Made by a program: the position numbers and the translations under genes. 64,000 nt of DNA. It comes from Gammaproteobacteria bacterium (GTDB taxonomy: Bacteria > Pseudomonadota > Gammaproteobacteria > Pseudomonadales > UBA5518). The notes below the pieces were generated by a model. It ran no database searches, was not told the origin of the DNA, and worked only from the letters and a program-made list of their open reading frames with translations. Position 1 is the first letter of the stretch. Every line of letters starts with the position of its first letter. This document shows, piece by piece, positions 44,301 to 54,472 of the stretch. The stretch covers positions 620,001 through 684,000 of the forward strand of contig JADIYI010000002.1 in the NCBI GenBank assembly GCA_016705365.1. The letters run 5' to 3'.

Positions 44301-47300
44301 CAGCTGATCGAGGGTCCAGCCCGTTCCGCTGGAAAATTCGATGCGTTGCAGCGGATTTTCCGGATTCCGCACATCGTCCGCCTTGAAAAATGATCCGATG
44401 ACGAGACAATCCGTGGTTGCCTCTATCGCGATCCTGAGGTCCGCACCGTTGCGGCTCACGATGATTTCCCCGGGTGAGACACCGGGCTTGAATCTCAGCG
44501 TATTGAGCTTGCCGGCCGCCGGATCAACGAAGGGGACAATGGTATCCAGACCATCCCCGCGACCGAAGAGATAGGTGTTGCTGCCCTCGTGACCGACCAG
44601 GGTGTCGTTGCCGGCGCCGCCATCGAGCAGATCGTTGCCGCCGAGCCCCCACAGAAGGTCATTGCCTGCGCCCCCGTATAGCTTGTCATCCCCGTGCAGT
44701 ACCGTCGCCAGTGCCGCCGACGTGTTCGCATAAGCGGGCAGTTCGGCATCGAACCAGTCGCGGTCGTTCACGCGATCGCCAACCAGCAGATCGTCGCCCC
44801 CCTCGCCATACAGCGTGTCGTTTCCGAGTTCACCCCAGAGATAATCGTCGCCGCCTCCCGCGGTTACCAGATCGTCGTAGCGGTCAACGGTATCCGCACC
44901 ATCGGCGAACGCGATCTCCAGGTGCTCGAAGATATTCTGATTCGCACCGGTCGTCAGCCGGTACGCCAGCGCGGAATCGCCGTAGACAATATCCGTGTCG
45001 GCACCACCGACGATCTGGTCGCTTCCGGTACCGCCGAACAAACGGTTCCAGCCGCTGCCCCCGTCGATGATGTCGGCATGCTCGCCGCCGCTCACCAGAT
45101 CATCGCCGGCGCCACCGTCGAGCCAGTTGATATCGCTTGCGGCGTCACGCGCCTGGGTAAAATAGAACCCGCGCACGATAGGATCCTGAACCGCGAACAG
45201 CGTCTCGTAATCGGCGCGCTCGCTGCCGAATATCAGATCATGACCGGCGCCGCCGCTGATCGTGTCCGCTCCCGCACCACCGGCGAGATAGTCATCGGCG
45301 CCGCCGCCCTCCAGCAGGTCGGCTCCGGCGAGCCCGTAAAGCGCATTGGCATCACCATCGCCTCCGAGATAGTCGCCAACCGGACCGCCTTCGAAGACAC
45401 CGCCAAGATTGCCGTGGGCGGGCGAACCGTTGTAATTCTGCACTTGATCCGCATCGAAGCGGATGGCCGTGGTGGACCAGCCGTGTCCACCCTGGCTGCT
45501 GTATTCGCGCCAGTGGGCAAGCGGATCGGTCTCGTTGCTGGCGCTGCCCAAGCGCGTGACCGTGATATCGGTCGCTGGCGCAGCGGCATCGATCATGTCG
45601 CTGAAGCTGATGCCAAAGGCATTGGCGTTCCTGTCGCCAAGCACCACGCCATCGCGCAGCAGGAATCCCTCGATCGTCACGGAATTTCCGCCCGCCGTGG
45701 TCGCGATCAGATCGACCCCGCTCAGCAGATAGCGCGTCCCGTTCGCCGGTTTGCCGTGCGCGTCGGGTTCCGCGTACAGGTTGCCGACGATCTGGCCCAG
45801 CGCTCTGACCGCCATATGACTGCCGCCGGCGCCGTGCTGCACCCAAAGCGTGTTGCTTCCCTGTTCATCACTTACGATATCGCCGAGCGGTCTCGCCGCG
45901 CCACCCCCTGCAAAGCCGATCAGGTAACTGTCGTTGCCGGCGCCGCCTTGCAACTCGTCATCACCGTCGCCGCCCTCGAGCGTGTCATTGCCGGCCTGTC
46001 CGTACAGCCGATCACTTGCGGCGCCACCTTCGATGTAATCGGCCTGATCGGTTCCAAACACGAATCGTCGCGTCACGGCAAACTCCGCGCGATCCGGATT
46101 GTCCACCAGGCGAATAACCTCATCCACGAGCTGCACCGCCCGATCGCCCGCCGCCATTTTTTCCCGGTCGATGTAGAGCCCGCGATCGCGCGCGTACAGG
46201 CTTTCGCCGATCACCTCGGCGTCATTGCTGTTGAGGATTGCGCTGGCGTTCAGCAGCGTCAGCCGATCGTGCAGGAAGGTGTCGCTGGTGGCCGAAGCGC
46301 CCTTTGCCCATTGCTGATAAGCCGCGGCGTGCACGGCATGCAGCACCGCCGCGCCCGCCTGATTGGTCCCTATTCCCAGTGGGGACAACTGCATCAACGA
46401 CAGAAACACGCCGAAATCACTGCGCGCCTTCGCGACGGAAATATCCTCGAGCGCATTGAACACGAGGTTGCCGCGCAATTGCGTAAACTGCGGCGTGCCC
46501 ACGGGATCCTGCAGCGCGTAGATGGCCTGGTACAGCGCCTCGCGCTGGGCGGATCCGGTGGGCAAGGGATCCGCGTCGATACCGATCAGTGCCCGCACCC
46601 CGTCGATCACGCGTTCGAGACTCGCGTCCATCCGGTTGCTCGAAGACTGCAGCAGCGCGTGGTAACGCTCGAGCGTGAGGCCCGGATCGAGTTGCACCAG
46701 CAACTGGTAGGCCGCCAGCGATTCGGCGAGCAACGCGATCGCATGATTGCCCGCAGGCGGCCAGGCACTCTGATCCTCGATCGGGACATCGACCGCCACG
46801 CCCGGGCGTGAATGCAGGCCACCGATCGGGCTGAAGGAATTGCTGTCGCTGCCGTTCTCGGAGGCGATCACATTGGTTGTGCGCAAACCATCGGGAATCG
46901 AACCACCCAGCCCGGCGAAGAAACGCTGATTCACCGTGCTCGACAGGAAGCCGGGTGCGTTGAACACGGTGACCTGCCCGACATCAGCGGCAAAAATACT
47001 CGCAAATGCCATCGCGAGATGGCCGCCCAGCGAATGGCCCGTTACATCGATCAGCGGATCAAGCGCCAGCGCCTGGCTCAGTTCGCCGGTTGCACCGACC
47101 GGCGCCACCTGGACAAGGTACTCGCCGGGCGACAATGTAACGCCTCCGGGTGGTGGTGTTCCCAATCCGTCCGCAATCACATACTGCGCCACCAGCGTTC
47201 CAGCCGGTCTTGAAACCTGCAACCACCAGTTGTACATCTCGACAATCTGCCGGTAGGCCGTCCCATCGGGAAAGACGGACATGAAGTCCTCGGCGAGATC

Positions 47301-47573
47301 GGTAATTCCCGATGTTCCACGAATGGCCAACGTCAACTTTCCGTCAACACTCTTCAGTACCGTAGCTGAAAAGCCGTAGGAACCTCCCATCGTATCCGGC
47401 TTTACCGCGAGGATTTCCGGGTAGCGGGTAGCGAATTCGGTCGCTTGATATTCACTCATCCCTACCGATACAAGTCTTTGCCTTTGAACGTGTGTGGCAG
47501 TGACCAGCATGCAATTCGCATAGGCCGCCATGCGAAAGTTCACTGGCATTAAACAGTTCAGCTCCATGTTCAT
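41346..47573 (-). CDS. RTX protein with N-terminal lipase domain (type I secreted)
   Basis: 2,075-residue secreted protein. Residues about 40-330 form a class-3-like lipase: nucleophile Ser near 181 in GHSLGG, a likely Asp in the NGSDSNSFSP loop, a His in AGNHAIALL. From about 508 to 1,900 there are many blocks of glycine/aspartate-rich nonapeptides of the GGxGxDxLx type that bind calcium, interrupted by a cadherin/Ig-like domain (about 1,380-1,480) beginning NTAPVANQ. Three near-identical units with INGTGNTL(S/A)N lie near the end. The last 150 residues are the uncleaved type I secretion signal region. AGGAGG (47586-47581, minus strand) precedes ATG 47573. The HlyD and HlyB genes lie upstream on the same strand. 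Confidence 0.9.
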   Translation of the reverse strand: MNMELNCLMPVNFRMAAYANCMLVTATHVQRQRLVSVGMSEYQATEFATRYPEILAVKPDTMGGSYGFSATVLKSVDGKLTLAIRGTSGITDLAEDFMSVFPDGTAYRQIVEMYNWWLQVSRPAGTLVAQYVIADGLGTPPPGGVTLSPGEYLVQVAPVGATGELSQALALDPLIDVTGHSLGGHLAMAFASIFAADVGQVTVFNAPGFLSSTVNQRFFAGLGGSIPDGLRTTNVIASENGSDSNSFSPIGGLHSRPGVAVDVPIEDQSAWPPAGNHAIALLAESLAAYQLLVQLDPGLTLERYHALLQSSSNRMDASLERVIDGVRALIGIDADPLPTGSAQREALYQAIYALQDPVGTPQFTQLRGNLVFNALEDISVAKARSDFGVFLSLMQLSPLGIGTNQAGAAVLHAVHAAAYQQWAKGASATSDTFLHDRLTLLNASAILNSNDAEVIGESLYARDRGLYIDREKMAAGDRAVQLVDEVIRLVDNPDRAEFAVTRRFVFGTDQADYIEGGAASDRLYGQAGNDTLEGGDGDDELQGGAGNDSYLIGFAGGGAARPLGDIVSDEQGSNTLWVQHGAGGSHMAVRALGQIVGNLYAEPDAHGKPANGTRYLLSGVDLIATTAGGNSVTIEGFLLRDGVVLGDRNANAFGISFSDMIDAAAPATDITVTRLGSASNETDPLAHWREYSSQGGHGWSTTAIRFDADQVQNYNGSPAHGNLGGVFEGGPVGDYLGGDGDANALYGLAGADLLEGGGADDYLAGGAGADTISGGAGHDLIFGSERADYETLFAVQDPIVRGFYFTQARDAASDINWLDGGAGDDLVSGGEHADIIDGGSGWNRLFGGTGSDQIVGGADTDIVYGDSALAYRLTTGANQNIFEHLEIAFADGADTVDRYDDLVTAGGGDDYLWGELGNDTLYGEGGDDLLVGDRVNDRDWFDAELPAYANTSAALATVLHGDDKLYGGAGNDLLWGLGGNDLLDGGAGNDTLVGHEGSNTYLFGRGDGLDTIVPFVDPAAGKLNTLRFKPGVSPGEIIVSRNGADLRIAIEATTDCLVIGSFFKADDVRNPENPLQRIEFSSGTGWTLDQLLARCFTGTAANDTLTGTVTAEAMDGGGGDDSLLGRGGDDTLRGGTGNDTLNGEDGVDMLFGGAGNDSYILGAGDIVVELAGEGIDTVFSAASCTLGEQVENLTLTGSAYAMQGYGNALDNVIRGTTTAAGSYQGTNLLYGEGGNDVLWGEGQDDNLYGGDGNDTLYGDSGSLALALHGSDYLNGGDGDDLMFGFGGNDRYAGFSASSGRDVISDNSGGSDRIEFALDANVDIESMQFTRQGNDLKMTINAGNSITVSGWYANPNNVIESMLVRNQGYSYWYTATQIQGCADGVNTAPVANQMDMQDAHPGQASRFTVPDYAFFDIESQHSLSYTATMADGSPLPAWLSLDAATGEFTALAPADSADQSFPVRLTGWDEGGLSASISFEFAIVRAMIDGTEGDDVLAGSMWNDFFDAMGGDDVLDGLDGADEMWAGEGQDTLYGGAGDDSLLGGEGNDYLDGGVGADGMWGQNGDDIYVVDNTFDRVTEDDTEEDDGVDEVRATISYTLPAFIENLLLVGSAAINGTGNTLSNVLTGNSGKNTLAGLAGNDTLDGGSAGTDVLKGGTGNDTYLVNRSSGITLTENAGEGTDTVVAGVTYTLGNNLENLVLAGSAVINGTGNTLANAITGNSASNILGGGSGADTLVGGAGNDTLDGGSGNDFTIGGPGNDVHVVAQAGDVAAENANEGIDTVNSSITRSLEANIELLFLGGTGAINGTGNTLANLLRGNSANNTLAGGGGCDILEGSAGNDKLSNTSGNTLLCGGAGADTLSGSGSNDLLIGGTGNDTLNTGNGADIIVFNKGDGQDTVAASSTRDNTLSLGGGTKYADLLFQKSGNNLVLKVGSTDQITFTNYYSSASNHSIDRLQLVLEGSTDYNTGSSNPLYNRKIASFDFNGLVGAFDAARTSNPKLGAWALSSALSAQHLGGSNSAAIGGDLAYRYGVGGKLADISFTPAMGILAAGGFGSSVQSLQASASLQDGSPRLS

Positions 47574-47684
47574 TTTCAATCCTCCTTTTGAGAACAACTT
47601 TCGAACAATTTGTTGATTTCAGACCTTGGTCCCCACAATGAAACGAAACGGGTGAGAATTCCGATAGGAAAATCCCCGCCTTCG

Positions 47685-48059
47685 CTAAAATGAATTTGCA
47701 ATGAGCTTGCTATCTTTTTTCGGTATCAACATCCTTCTAATCGATTGCCCAAATCTAATTACGTCTTGAAAAACCCTATGCAACGATTTCGAATTAAACT
47801 CTATCGATAAATGGACTGAAGGTTTGGCATCTTCTTTCACTAGGAAAATCACAGCGCCAAACGACGAATACTTGAGCGTGGGATAGTCGACTTTTGCAAT
47901 CTCCAACTGCTCAAACACCGTTACCCCTCCATCCTTCTTGCAAAGACCTCTAACCCTATGATCCCAATACGCCTTGTTCGCCTCGCAGTAGGCGATTCCG
48001 AGCCCTGCCAGGATCAGTGGCAACAGCAGAATCCACTTGATGGCTTTACCGACGCCCAT
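47685..48059 (-). CDS. Small single-span membrane protein of the RTX locus
   Basis: 124 residues: an N-terminal membrane helix (about 7-24, IKWILLLPLILAGLGIAY) and a soluble, probably periplasmic domain beginning WDHRVRGLCKKDGGVTVFE and containing a possible second hydrophobic strand. I do not recognise a named family. GGAGGGTGAAAC precedes ATG 48059, so translation is well supported. It is strikingly GC-poor for this window (21 of 60 bases are G or C in 47701-47760), suggesting a different origin from its neighbours. Its place between hlyD and the RTX lipase suggests immunity, folding or anchoring for that protein; this is inference only. Confidence 0.75.
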   Translation of the reverse strand: MGVGKAIKWILLLPLILAGLGIAYCEANKAYWDHRVRGLCKKDGGVTVFEQLEIAKVDYPTLKYSSFGAVIFLVKEDAKPSVHLSIEFNSKSLHRVFQDVIRFGQSIRRMLIPKKDSKLIANSF

Positions 48060-48154
48060 GTTTCACCCTCCATTGCGGTGCGCTGTAAAAATTATCGGTT
48101 CACGGCTTTCGTCGTTCGCGACCAGGCTCGCGAATCACAGAAACTGTCCGCGGG

Positions 48155-49549
48155 TCATCTCTCCATCCCTGCCTCGCTGATCACCCGCCGCAGCGGCGAC
48201 AGCAGATACTCCAGCACCGTACGCCTGCCCTCGATGATCTCGGCACTCAGTTGCATGCCCGCGGCGAGCGGCAGGCGCACGCCGTTTGCAGTCAGCGCCT
48301 GGTCGGCGAGTTCGATCGTGGCCTTGAAGCTCATGGTCGATGCCACGCCGCTTTCGGTTTTCCCTCTCAGGTCCACACCCGGCTCCGCGGTGGCGCGCGG
48401 CTGCGAATCGGCAATCACGGTCTTGACCACGCCATCGAGCATGCCGTAGCGCTGGAACGGATAGGTCGCGAGCTTCAGGCGCACCGCGTGCCCGGGCCGC
48501 ACAAAGCCGATATCCTGGTTCTCGATCATGACCTCGGCGAGCAGCGGTTCATGCCGGGGAACGAGACTGACCAGCACGGTGCCGGGCTGCACGACGGCGC
48601 CGAGCGTAGTGGTTGCAAGCTCCTTGACCCTGCCCGCCTGCGGCGCCCTGAGCTCGAGGTTGCGCTGCTGGTAATTCACCTTGATCCGCTGCTGCTCGAG
48701 TTGGCCGATCCTGCTGATCGTCTGCACACGTTCTCCTTGCAGCTCGCTCTGGTACTCGCTGGCGAGCAGGGCAAGCCGATGCCCGGATTCACTCACCGCC
48801 GACTCCAGGCCCGCAACCGTTGCGCGCGCGGCTTGCAGGTTCTGCCGGTTCTCGATCGCGCCGCGGCGTACCTCCTCCGCCTGCAACGCACCGACCAGAT
48901 TGCGGGTGGCCAGGCTTTCATAGGCCTGCGCCGAGCGCTCATAGCTCGGCAGGGTCAGTTCCAGCTTGCGCACCATTTCGCGCGCCGCAGCCAGCTCCCT
49001 GTCCGAGCGCTCCAGCGCCGCCCGTTGTTGCGTGCGCGCGTGCAGATAGGTCTGGCGGTGGGCGCGATACTGGGCAAGGGCCTGGGCAAGCAGCTCCGCA
49101 TCGTCGTCGCTCTGCTGGCGCAGCGGCTGATGCTGCAATTCGGCATCGATGCGACGCAACTGCATTTTCTGGATCGCGAGTTCGCGTTCGATGGCTGCCT
49201 GATCGGCTTTGGTTTCAGTGGCGTCGAGCCGCAGCAGGACCTGTCCCGCCTGGACTTCATCACCCTCCCTGACCAGGAGTTCGCGCACGATTCCGGATAC
49301 GGCCGGCTGCACGATCTTGAGGTAGCTCTGCGGTACCAGCCGCCCCGGCGCAACCGCCACGATATCGAGCTTTGCCACGATGGCCCACAGCGCCAGCAAC
49401 GCAAACCACACGGAAATTCCCCACAGCATCCAGCGCGCCGCCTGGGCAGACGGACGAAAGGCAATCTCGAACAGTGCGCTGCGAACCCGGGGAGTCGCGA
49501 GAGATTGCGCGTCGGCGTTTGGCGCCTGCCTGGATAACAGCCGCTTCAT
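48155..49549 (-). CDS. HlyD-family membrane fusion protein (type I secretion)
   Basis: 464-residue periplasmic adaptor. A single N-terminal membrane helix (about 41-62, WMLWGISVWFALLALWAIVAKLDIVA) precedes a lipoyl-like half motif, a long alpha-helical hairpin rich in Gln, Glu and Arg (about 115-290), and the C-terminal HlyD signature (RAPQAGRVKEL, PGTVLVSLVP, ENQDIGFVRPGHAVRLKL). It would join the ABC transporter to a TolC-type outer membrane channel not encoded in the window. ATGA overlap with the ABC transporter stop. Confidence 0.92.
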   Translation of the reverse strand: MKRLLSRQAPNADAQSLATPRVRSALFEIAFRPSAQAARWMLWGISVWFALLALWAIVAKLDIVAVAPGRLVPQSYLKIVQPAVSGIVRELLVREGDEVQAGQVLLRLDATETKADQAAIERELAIQKMQLRRIDAELQHQPLRQQSDDDAELLAQALAQYRAHRQTYLHARTQQRAALERSDRELAAAREMVRKLELTLPSYERSAQAYESLATRNLVGALQAEEVRRGAIENRQNLQAARATVAGLESAVSESGHRLALLASEYQSELQGERVQTISRIGQLEQQRIKVNYQQRNLELRAPQAGRVKELATTTLGAVVQPGTVLVSLVPRHEPLLAEVMIENQDIGFVRPGHAVRLKLATYPFQRYGMLDGVVKTVIADSQPRATAEPGVDLRGKTESGVASTMSFKATIELADQALTANGVRLPLAAGMQLSAEIIEGRRTVLEYLLSPLRRVISEAGMER

Positions 49550-51762
49550 GGCCTCGCCCCCATACCCGACAGTTCGGCGGCCACGACGCTGAGCTTGTCG
49601 CCGATACGCACGACCTGGTCGACCTGCAGGCTTCGCGGCAGGCGATGAGCGATGAACAGCATGCTGACTCGCCCACGGAGGCTGCTGATCGTGCGGCCGA
49701 TCTGCTCGGCGGTGGCCGTATCGACGCTCGAGGTCGCCTCATCGAAGATCAGCACTTTCGGCCCCTTCAGCAGCGCCCGCGCAATCGCAAGCCGTTGCCG
49801 CTGCCCGCCGGATAATCCCGCCCCGCGCTCGCCGATTTCGGTTTCGTAGCCGCACGGCAGGGACTCGATCGTGTGGTGGATCTCCGCCATCTGGCAGGCC
49901 GCCACCATCTGTTCGAACGAGGCGCCGGGATTGGCAAGCTTGAGATTGTCGGACAGCGTGCCCGAAAACAGCACGGTATCCTGCGGCACCACGCCAAAAC
50001 TGGTTCGCAGTTCATTGGCCGACAGGTGTCCGGTATCGACGCCATCGATGCGGATGCGACCCCGGGTTGGCACGTGGAAACCCTGCAGCAGTGCGGCAAA
50101 GGTCGATTTTCCCGATCCCGAGGGTCCGGTCAGCACGGTCAATTCGCCGGGGCGCAGTGAAAAACTGAAGTCCTGATACAGGTAGGGCAGATGCTCGTCG
50201 TGGCGAAAGGCCAGCTCTTCCACCTCGATGCAGCCCGGCGCCTGGCTTGCCGCACGCCGCGGCTTCAGGCTGTAGGGCTCGCTCGGCGCATTCATGATGT
50301 CGCCGAGCCGTGCCACCGCGATGCGCATTTGCTGCCACTGCTGCCACAGCCCGACCATCCGCAGCATCGGTTGGCTGACGCGGGCGGCAAACATCTGGAA
50401 TGCCACCAGCATGCCGATCGTCAGTTCCTGGGTGCTGATGACGATCCAGGCACCGACCAGCAGGATCGACGTACTCATCAGCTGTTCGAGTCCACCGGCG
50501 ACAACGTTGCAGGTATTGGCCAGCTGCCGGGTGGCAAACCCCGCGCCGAGGTATTGCGCCATGAGGTTGCGGTAACGCTGTCCGAGCTGCGGCTCGAACT
50601 GCAGCGATTTGACGGTCTCCATGCCGGCAATGTATTCGGTCAGAAAGGCCTGGTTCGCGGCCCCGCAGCGGAACTGCCGGTTCAGGCGCTCGTGAAACAA
50701 GGGCGCGACCAGCAGGTTCAACACGCTGACCAGCGACACGATCGCCAGCACCAGCAGGGTGAGCGGCACGCTGTACCAGAACATGATGCCAACGAAGATC
50801 AGCAGGAACGGCAGATCGAGGGCTACGCTCACGCCCGCCGAAGTGATGAATTCGCGAACGGTTTCAATGCCCTGCAGCCGGGCCGAAATGACCCCGGTGG
50901 GGCGATGCCGGAAATAACGGAGCGGGAGCCGGAACAGTTTGTCGAACACCGTCGCCGCGAGCACTGCATCGATGCGCTGGCCGGTGTGGAGAATCAGGTA
51001 CTGACGCACCCAGGACAGCAAGCCGTTGAACAGCAGAAACACCGCCATGGCAATGCCCAGCGCAATCAGCGTGCTTTGGGTGCGATGCACCACCACCTTG
51101 TCGATGATCACCTGGGTGAACAGCGGCAGTGTCAGCCCCATCAGCTGCAGCGCAAGCGAGCCGGCCAGCACATCACGCCATACGCGCTTGTGCCTGAGCA
51201 ACTCCGGCACGAACCAGCGCAGTCCGAATCGCGAATCATTGCGCCCGATCCCGTCGGGGTCGATTACATCCTTCAAGTGCGGCCAGCAAGCGCATGCGGC
51301 GCCGAGGTAGCGTTGCCGCAGCTCGCGTATCTGCACCGTTGCCGGAGCCTCGACACCGCGCTCCAGCAGCGCCACCCGATTCTCGTCGGCGTTGAGCAGC
51401 AGGGCGAGCCCAGGAGCGGCGGCATCGCCAGCCTCTGCCGGGTGCAGCCAAACCGCCAGCGGCAACTTCCACGCCAGTGCGGTTTCGAGGCCACAGGAAC
51501 GGAATTCGCATTCGAGCCCCAACTCCGCAGCCGCACCCTGGATCATCGTGCGCGAGACAGGCGGCGGATAGCGTTGCGCGAACAACGCCGGGTGGAATGC
51601 AATGCGATGAAGCAGACAGAACGACGACAGCAGCCAGCTGGTATCTTCGAGAGAAAGGCTGCCAGGCAAAGCGAGCCGCGCCGCGCGCGGTGTGCTTCCG
51701 TGCGGCAGACGTTCGATGACTACGGCGACGAGCCGTTGGATCAAACCAGCTCCGGTGCGCAT
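49546..51762 (-). CDS. HlyB-type ABC exporter with C39-like domain
   Basis: 738-residue type I secretion ATPase. Residues about 30-165 are a peptidase-C39-like domain without the catalytic motif (the region LLSSFCLLHRIAF does not fit Q-x4-C), so it binds rather than cuts substrate, as in HlyB. Six membrane helices lie between about 185 and 460. The nucleotide-binding domain has Walker A GPSGSGKST near 547, signature LSGGQRQR, Walker B VLIFDEATS and the H-loop AHRL. It powers export of the RTX lipase. Confidence 0.93.
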   Translation of the reverse strand: MRTGAGLIQRLVAVVIERLPHGSTPRAARLALPGSLSLEDTSWLLSSFCLLHRIAFHPALFAQRYPPPVSRTMIQGAAAELGLECEFRSCGLETALAWKLPLAVWLHPAEAGDAAAPGLALLLNADENRVALLERGVEAPATVQIRELRQRYLGAACACWPHLKDVIDPDGIGRNDSRFGLRWFVPELLRHKRVWRDVLAGSLALQLMGLTLPLFTQVIIDKVVVHRTQSTLIALGIAMAVFLLFNGLLSWVRQYLILHTGQRIDAVLAATVFDKLFRLPLRYFRHRPTGVISARLQGIETVREFITSAGVSVALDLPFLLIFVGIMFWYSVPLTLLVLAIVSLVSVLNLLVAPLFHERLNRQFRCGAANQAFLTEYIAGMETVKSLQFEPQLGQRYRNLMAQYLGAGFATRQLANTCNVVAGGLEQLMSTSILLVGAWIVISTQELTIGMLVAFQMFAARVSQPMLRMVGLWQQWQQMRIAVARLGDIMNAPSEPYSLKPRRAASQAPGCIEVEELAFRHDEHLPYLYQDFSFSLRPGELTVLTGPSGSGKSTFAALLQGFHVPTRGRIRIDGVDTGHLSANELRTSFGVVPQDTVLFSGTLSDNLKLANPGASFEQMVAACQMAEIHHTIESLPCGYETEIGERGAGLSGGQRQRLAIARALLKGPKVLIFDEATSSVDTATAEQIGRTISSLRGRVSMLFIAHRLPRSLQVDQVVRIGDKLSVVAAELSGMGARP

Positions 51763-51863
51763 GAACGGGGTCCTTCCCAGCGCGATCTGTTTTTAGTCTG
51801 CTCGCCGATTCAGCATTCTGTCAACTTAAATTTTGCTTGCCTGCCAAGGTCGGGACACAGCCC

Positions 51864-52750
<887 letters not shown>

Positions 52751-52754
<4 letters not shown>

Positions 52755-53851
52755 TTCACTGCCTCCAGTCGTTGGCCATCCACACCAAGATCCCGTCCGG
52801 GATCAAAATTCACATCATTCGACAACACATAGGATCCATCATTCAAGCGCCAGGCGTTGTCGTAATAATGTGATAACTCCACGGTGCCGCCAGGCGCGTT
52901 CGCATCGCTGTAGGTCTCGACCCCGCGTATGAGCTCACCAAATTCGCGTGCCCGCCGATCCGAACTCTCATTGTAGGAGTTCCACGCCTGCTCACGGATC
53001 CGGGAAATCTCGTCATTGCTCTTCGCGATAATCGCCGCGCGTTTGGCGCCTTCCTCCCGCGCAACCCTGGCAATCGCCAGGTTGTGGTTACTGAGCCGCT
53101 TCTCCCACTGCGGATTGGTCTTGATCGTCTGGCGCAAGGCCTCGTAGAACGCCAGGTTCAACTGACCATTGGGCGCGATCACGCCATAGGCCGGCAGCGC
53201 CATGGCGTTCAGGGCTTCCATGACGCCCATGCCGGATCCTGCATTGGTCCTGCTCACTGAAAAAATGACCAATGCCGACACCGACCCGCGCATATCGCGC
53301 CCCTGCTGCTCGAACGCGAACAGCATCTCGCCGCCCTCGACCCAGGTGCGCAGATCGCCCATCGCCGTGGGCTGCGAAACATTGAGCTGCGCCATCCTGC
53401 TCTCGAGATCGGCACGCCGGCGAAAATCCAGTATTCGCGCACCGGGCCGCCAGCGCTGCACGACCGCCTGCAGATAGGCCTGCACATTGGTGTAGGGTGC
53501 GAAGGAGCATCCGGGAGTGCTCGGAGGCGCCCGGTAATTGTTCGCCTCCCACTTGAACTGCGGCAGTACCGTAATACTGCTCGAGCCGTCAGGTGACACC
53601 GCCATCCAGTTGAAATTGTAGCCGTTGGTGCAGGCATGCTCGTTGCCCCATTCGACACCACCCGTGGTTTGCCAGCCATGCGGAATGAACATCGTCGAGG
53701 CGGCCATCGGCTGCTCGAAGCCGGAGGCATCGAGAATGATTGCGCGGTCAAAGCGCAACATGCCACTCGTTCTCTGCTGCGCATGAACCGGCGCGTGGGC
53801 GCAAGCCATTGCAATTACCCCGCTGATGATCACCGCGAGATACCGGTTCAT
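52751..53851 (-). CDS. Unknown exported protein
   Basis: 366 residues with a clear signal peptide (about 1-25, VIISGVIAMACAHAPVHAQ). The mature part has two domain-like regions: an N-terminal half with paired cysteines (EHACTNGYNF, TPGCSFAPY) and a C-terminal helical half with heptad-like charged residues (RVAREEGAKRAAIIAKSNDEISRI) before a Tyr-rich end (VELSHYYDNAWRLNDGSYVLSND). I do not recognise a family. It is coupled to the following rhodanese-like gene by an ATGA overlap, so the two likely act together in the envelope. ATG 53851 is preceded by GGAG. Confidence 0.7.
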
Positions 53852-54163
53852 CACGATCTCCTTCGGACATAAAGGAAACGAAATCGTTTGCCGGCGGCAG
53901 CACCCGTGTACTCCAGCCGCCGCAGCCTATCGGGCAAACGATCGCGGAACGGCCAGCTCTGCTCCCGGGCCCGTTGCAGCTGGCGATGGAAGAGATGATT
54001 GCAGTTCGGGCAGTTCGGATGCAAGCCCTTCATCCGCGGGAGCGACACGGTCCAGGTATCGGGAATTGCCTGCACCCTGCTGGCTCATGTCAGTCGCAGC
54101 CGAGGGCAGCTGGATCGTGTATCTCCGCCAACGGCGGTGGTGGCAAGCGACTGTCCGCTAAGT
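53852..54163. other. Intergenic stretch holding repeat copy A
   Basis: 312 bases between the zinc-ribbon gene stop and the next start on the minus strand. A 74-codon minus-strand open frame (53851-54075) with one C-x2-C ends in the next gene's start, but its codon content and basic tail look like chance, and I do not call it. The region contains the first copy (54067-54144) of a short sequence that recurs at 56412-56489. Confidence 0.45.
54067..54144 (+). repeat. Diverged repeat copy A (Gly-rich peptide-like)
   Basis: Aligned base for base with 56412-56489, without gaps. The last 45 bases (54100-54144) match at 38 of 45 positions. Translated on the plus strand, 16 of 26 residues agree, ending in ISANGGGG, with three synonymous differences. 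This copy runs on without a nearby stop, so it is not a complete gene by itself. Confidence 0.55.
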
Positions 54164-54472
54164 TCAGTAAACCGGCCGTGCTTCCAGTCTTCCGTTGGAT
54201 TCCACTACGACAAGGCGGGAAAAGCAGGGCATGCAGTAGACGCGGTCGCCGGGTCGCAGTTCGCGGCTCGAGCGCACCACCACCATGCACACCGGACAGA
54301 TCACCTCGTTGGGCGCGAGCGTATCGCCTTTGCCGCCGAATCGGCGGTAGAACTTGCGATATTTTTTTGGCACTTCGTCAAAGCCGGTGTCCTCCAGCAC
54401 GTAGCGTTGGCGGGGAGGGACCTTGTCGCCCTTGCCCTCGGTCGGCGCTTCGGCCAGCAGCGGGTCGTTCAC
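54164..54472 (-). CDS. Zinc-ribbon protein of the diiron block
   Basis: 102 residues with two C-x2-C pairs (CPVC near 60 and CMPC near 81) in the arrangement of a zinc ribbon or rubredoxin-like knuckle, after a basic segment (KKYRKFYRRF). It may bind zinc, or iron and serve as an electron carrier to the diiron proteins. I recognise no named family. The start is GTG 54472, overlapping the preceding diiron gene by four bases, so all three genes are one unit. Confidence 0.75.
   Translation of the reverse strand: MNDPLLAEAPTEGKGDKVPPRQRYVLEDTGFDEVPKKYRKFYRRFGGKGDTLAPNEVICPVCMVVVRSSRELRPGDRVYCMPCFSRLVVVESNGRLEARPVY

Noticed and set aside
41880..46050. Regular repeats that might be taken for a CRISPR or satellite array
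   Set aside because: They are coding glycine/aspartate nonapeptides of the RTX protein with variable sequence and no unique spacers.
41703..46811. Long plus-strand open frames (41703-43151 and 44694-46811) opposite the RTX gene
   Set aside because: They are mirror images of the Gly/Asp repeat codons; repeats on the coding strand force long antisense frames.
53851..54075. A 74-codon minus-strand open frame with one C-x2-C, ending in the start of the unknown exported gene
   Set aside because: The stop/start overlap is suggestive, but the tail is basic and low in complexity, no ribosome site is clear, and it could be chance; I keep it as unproven.
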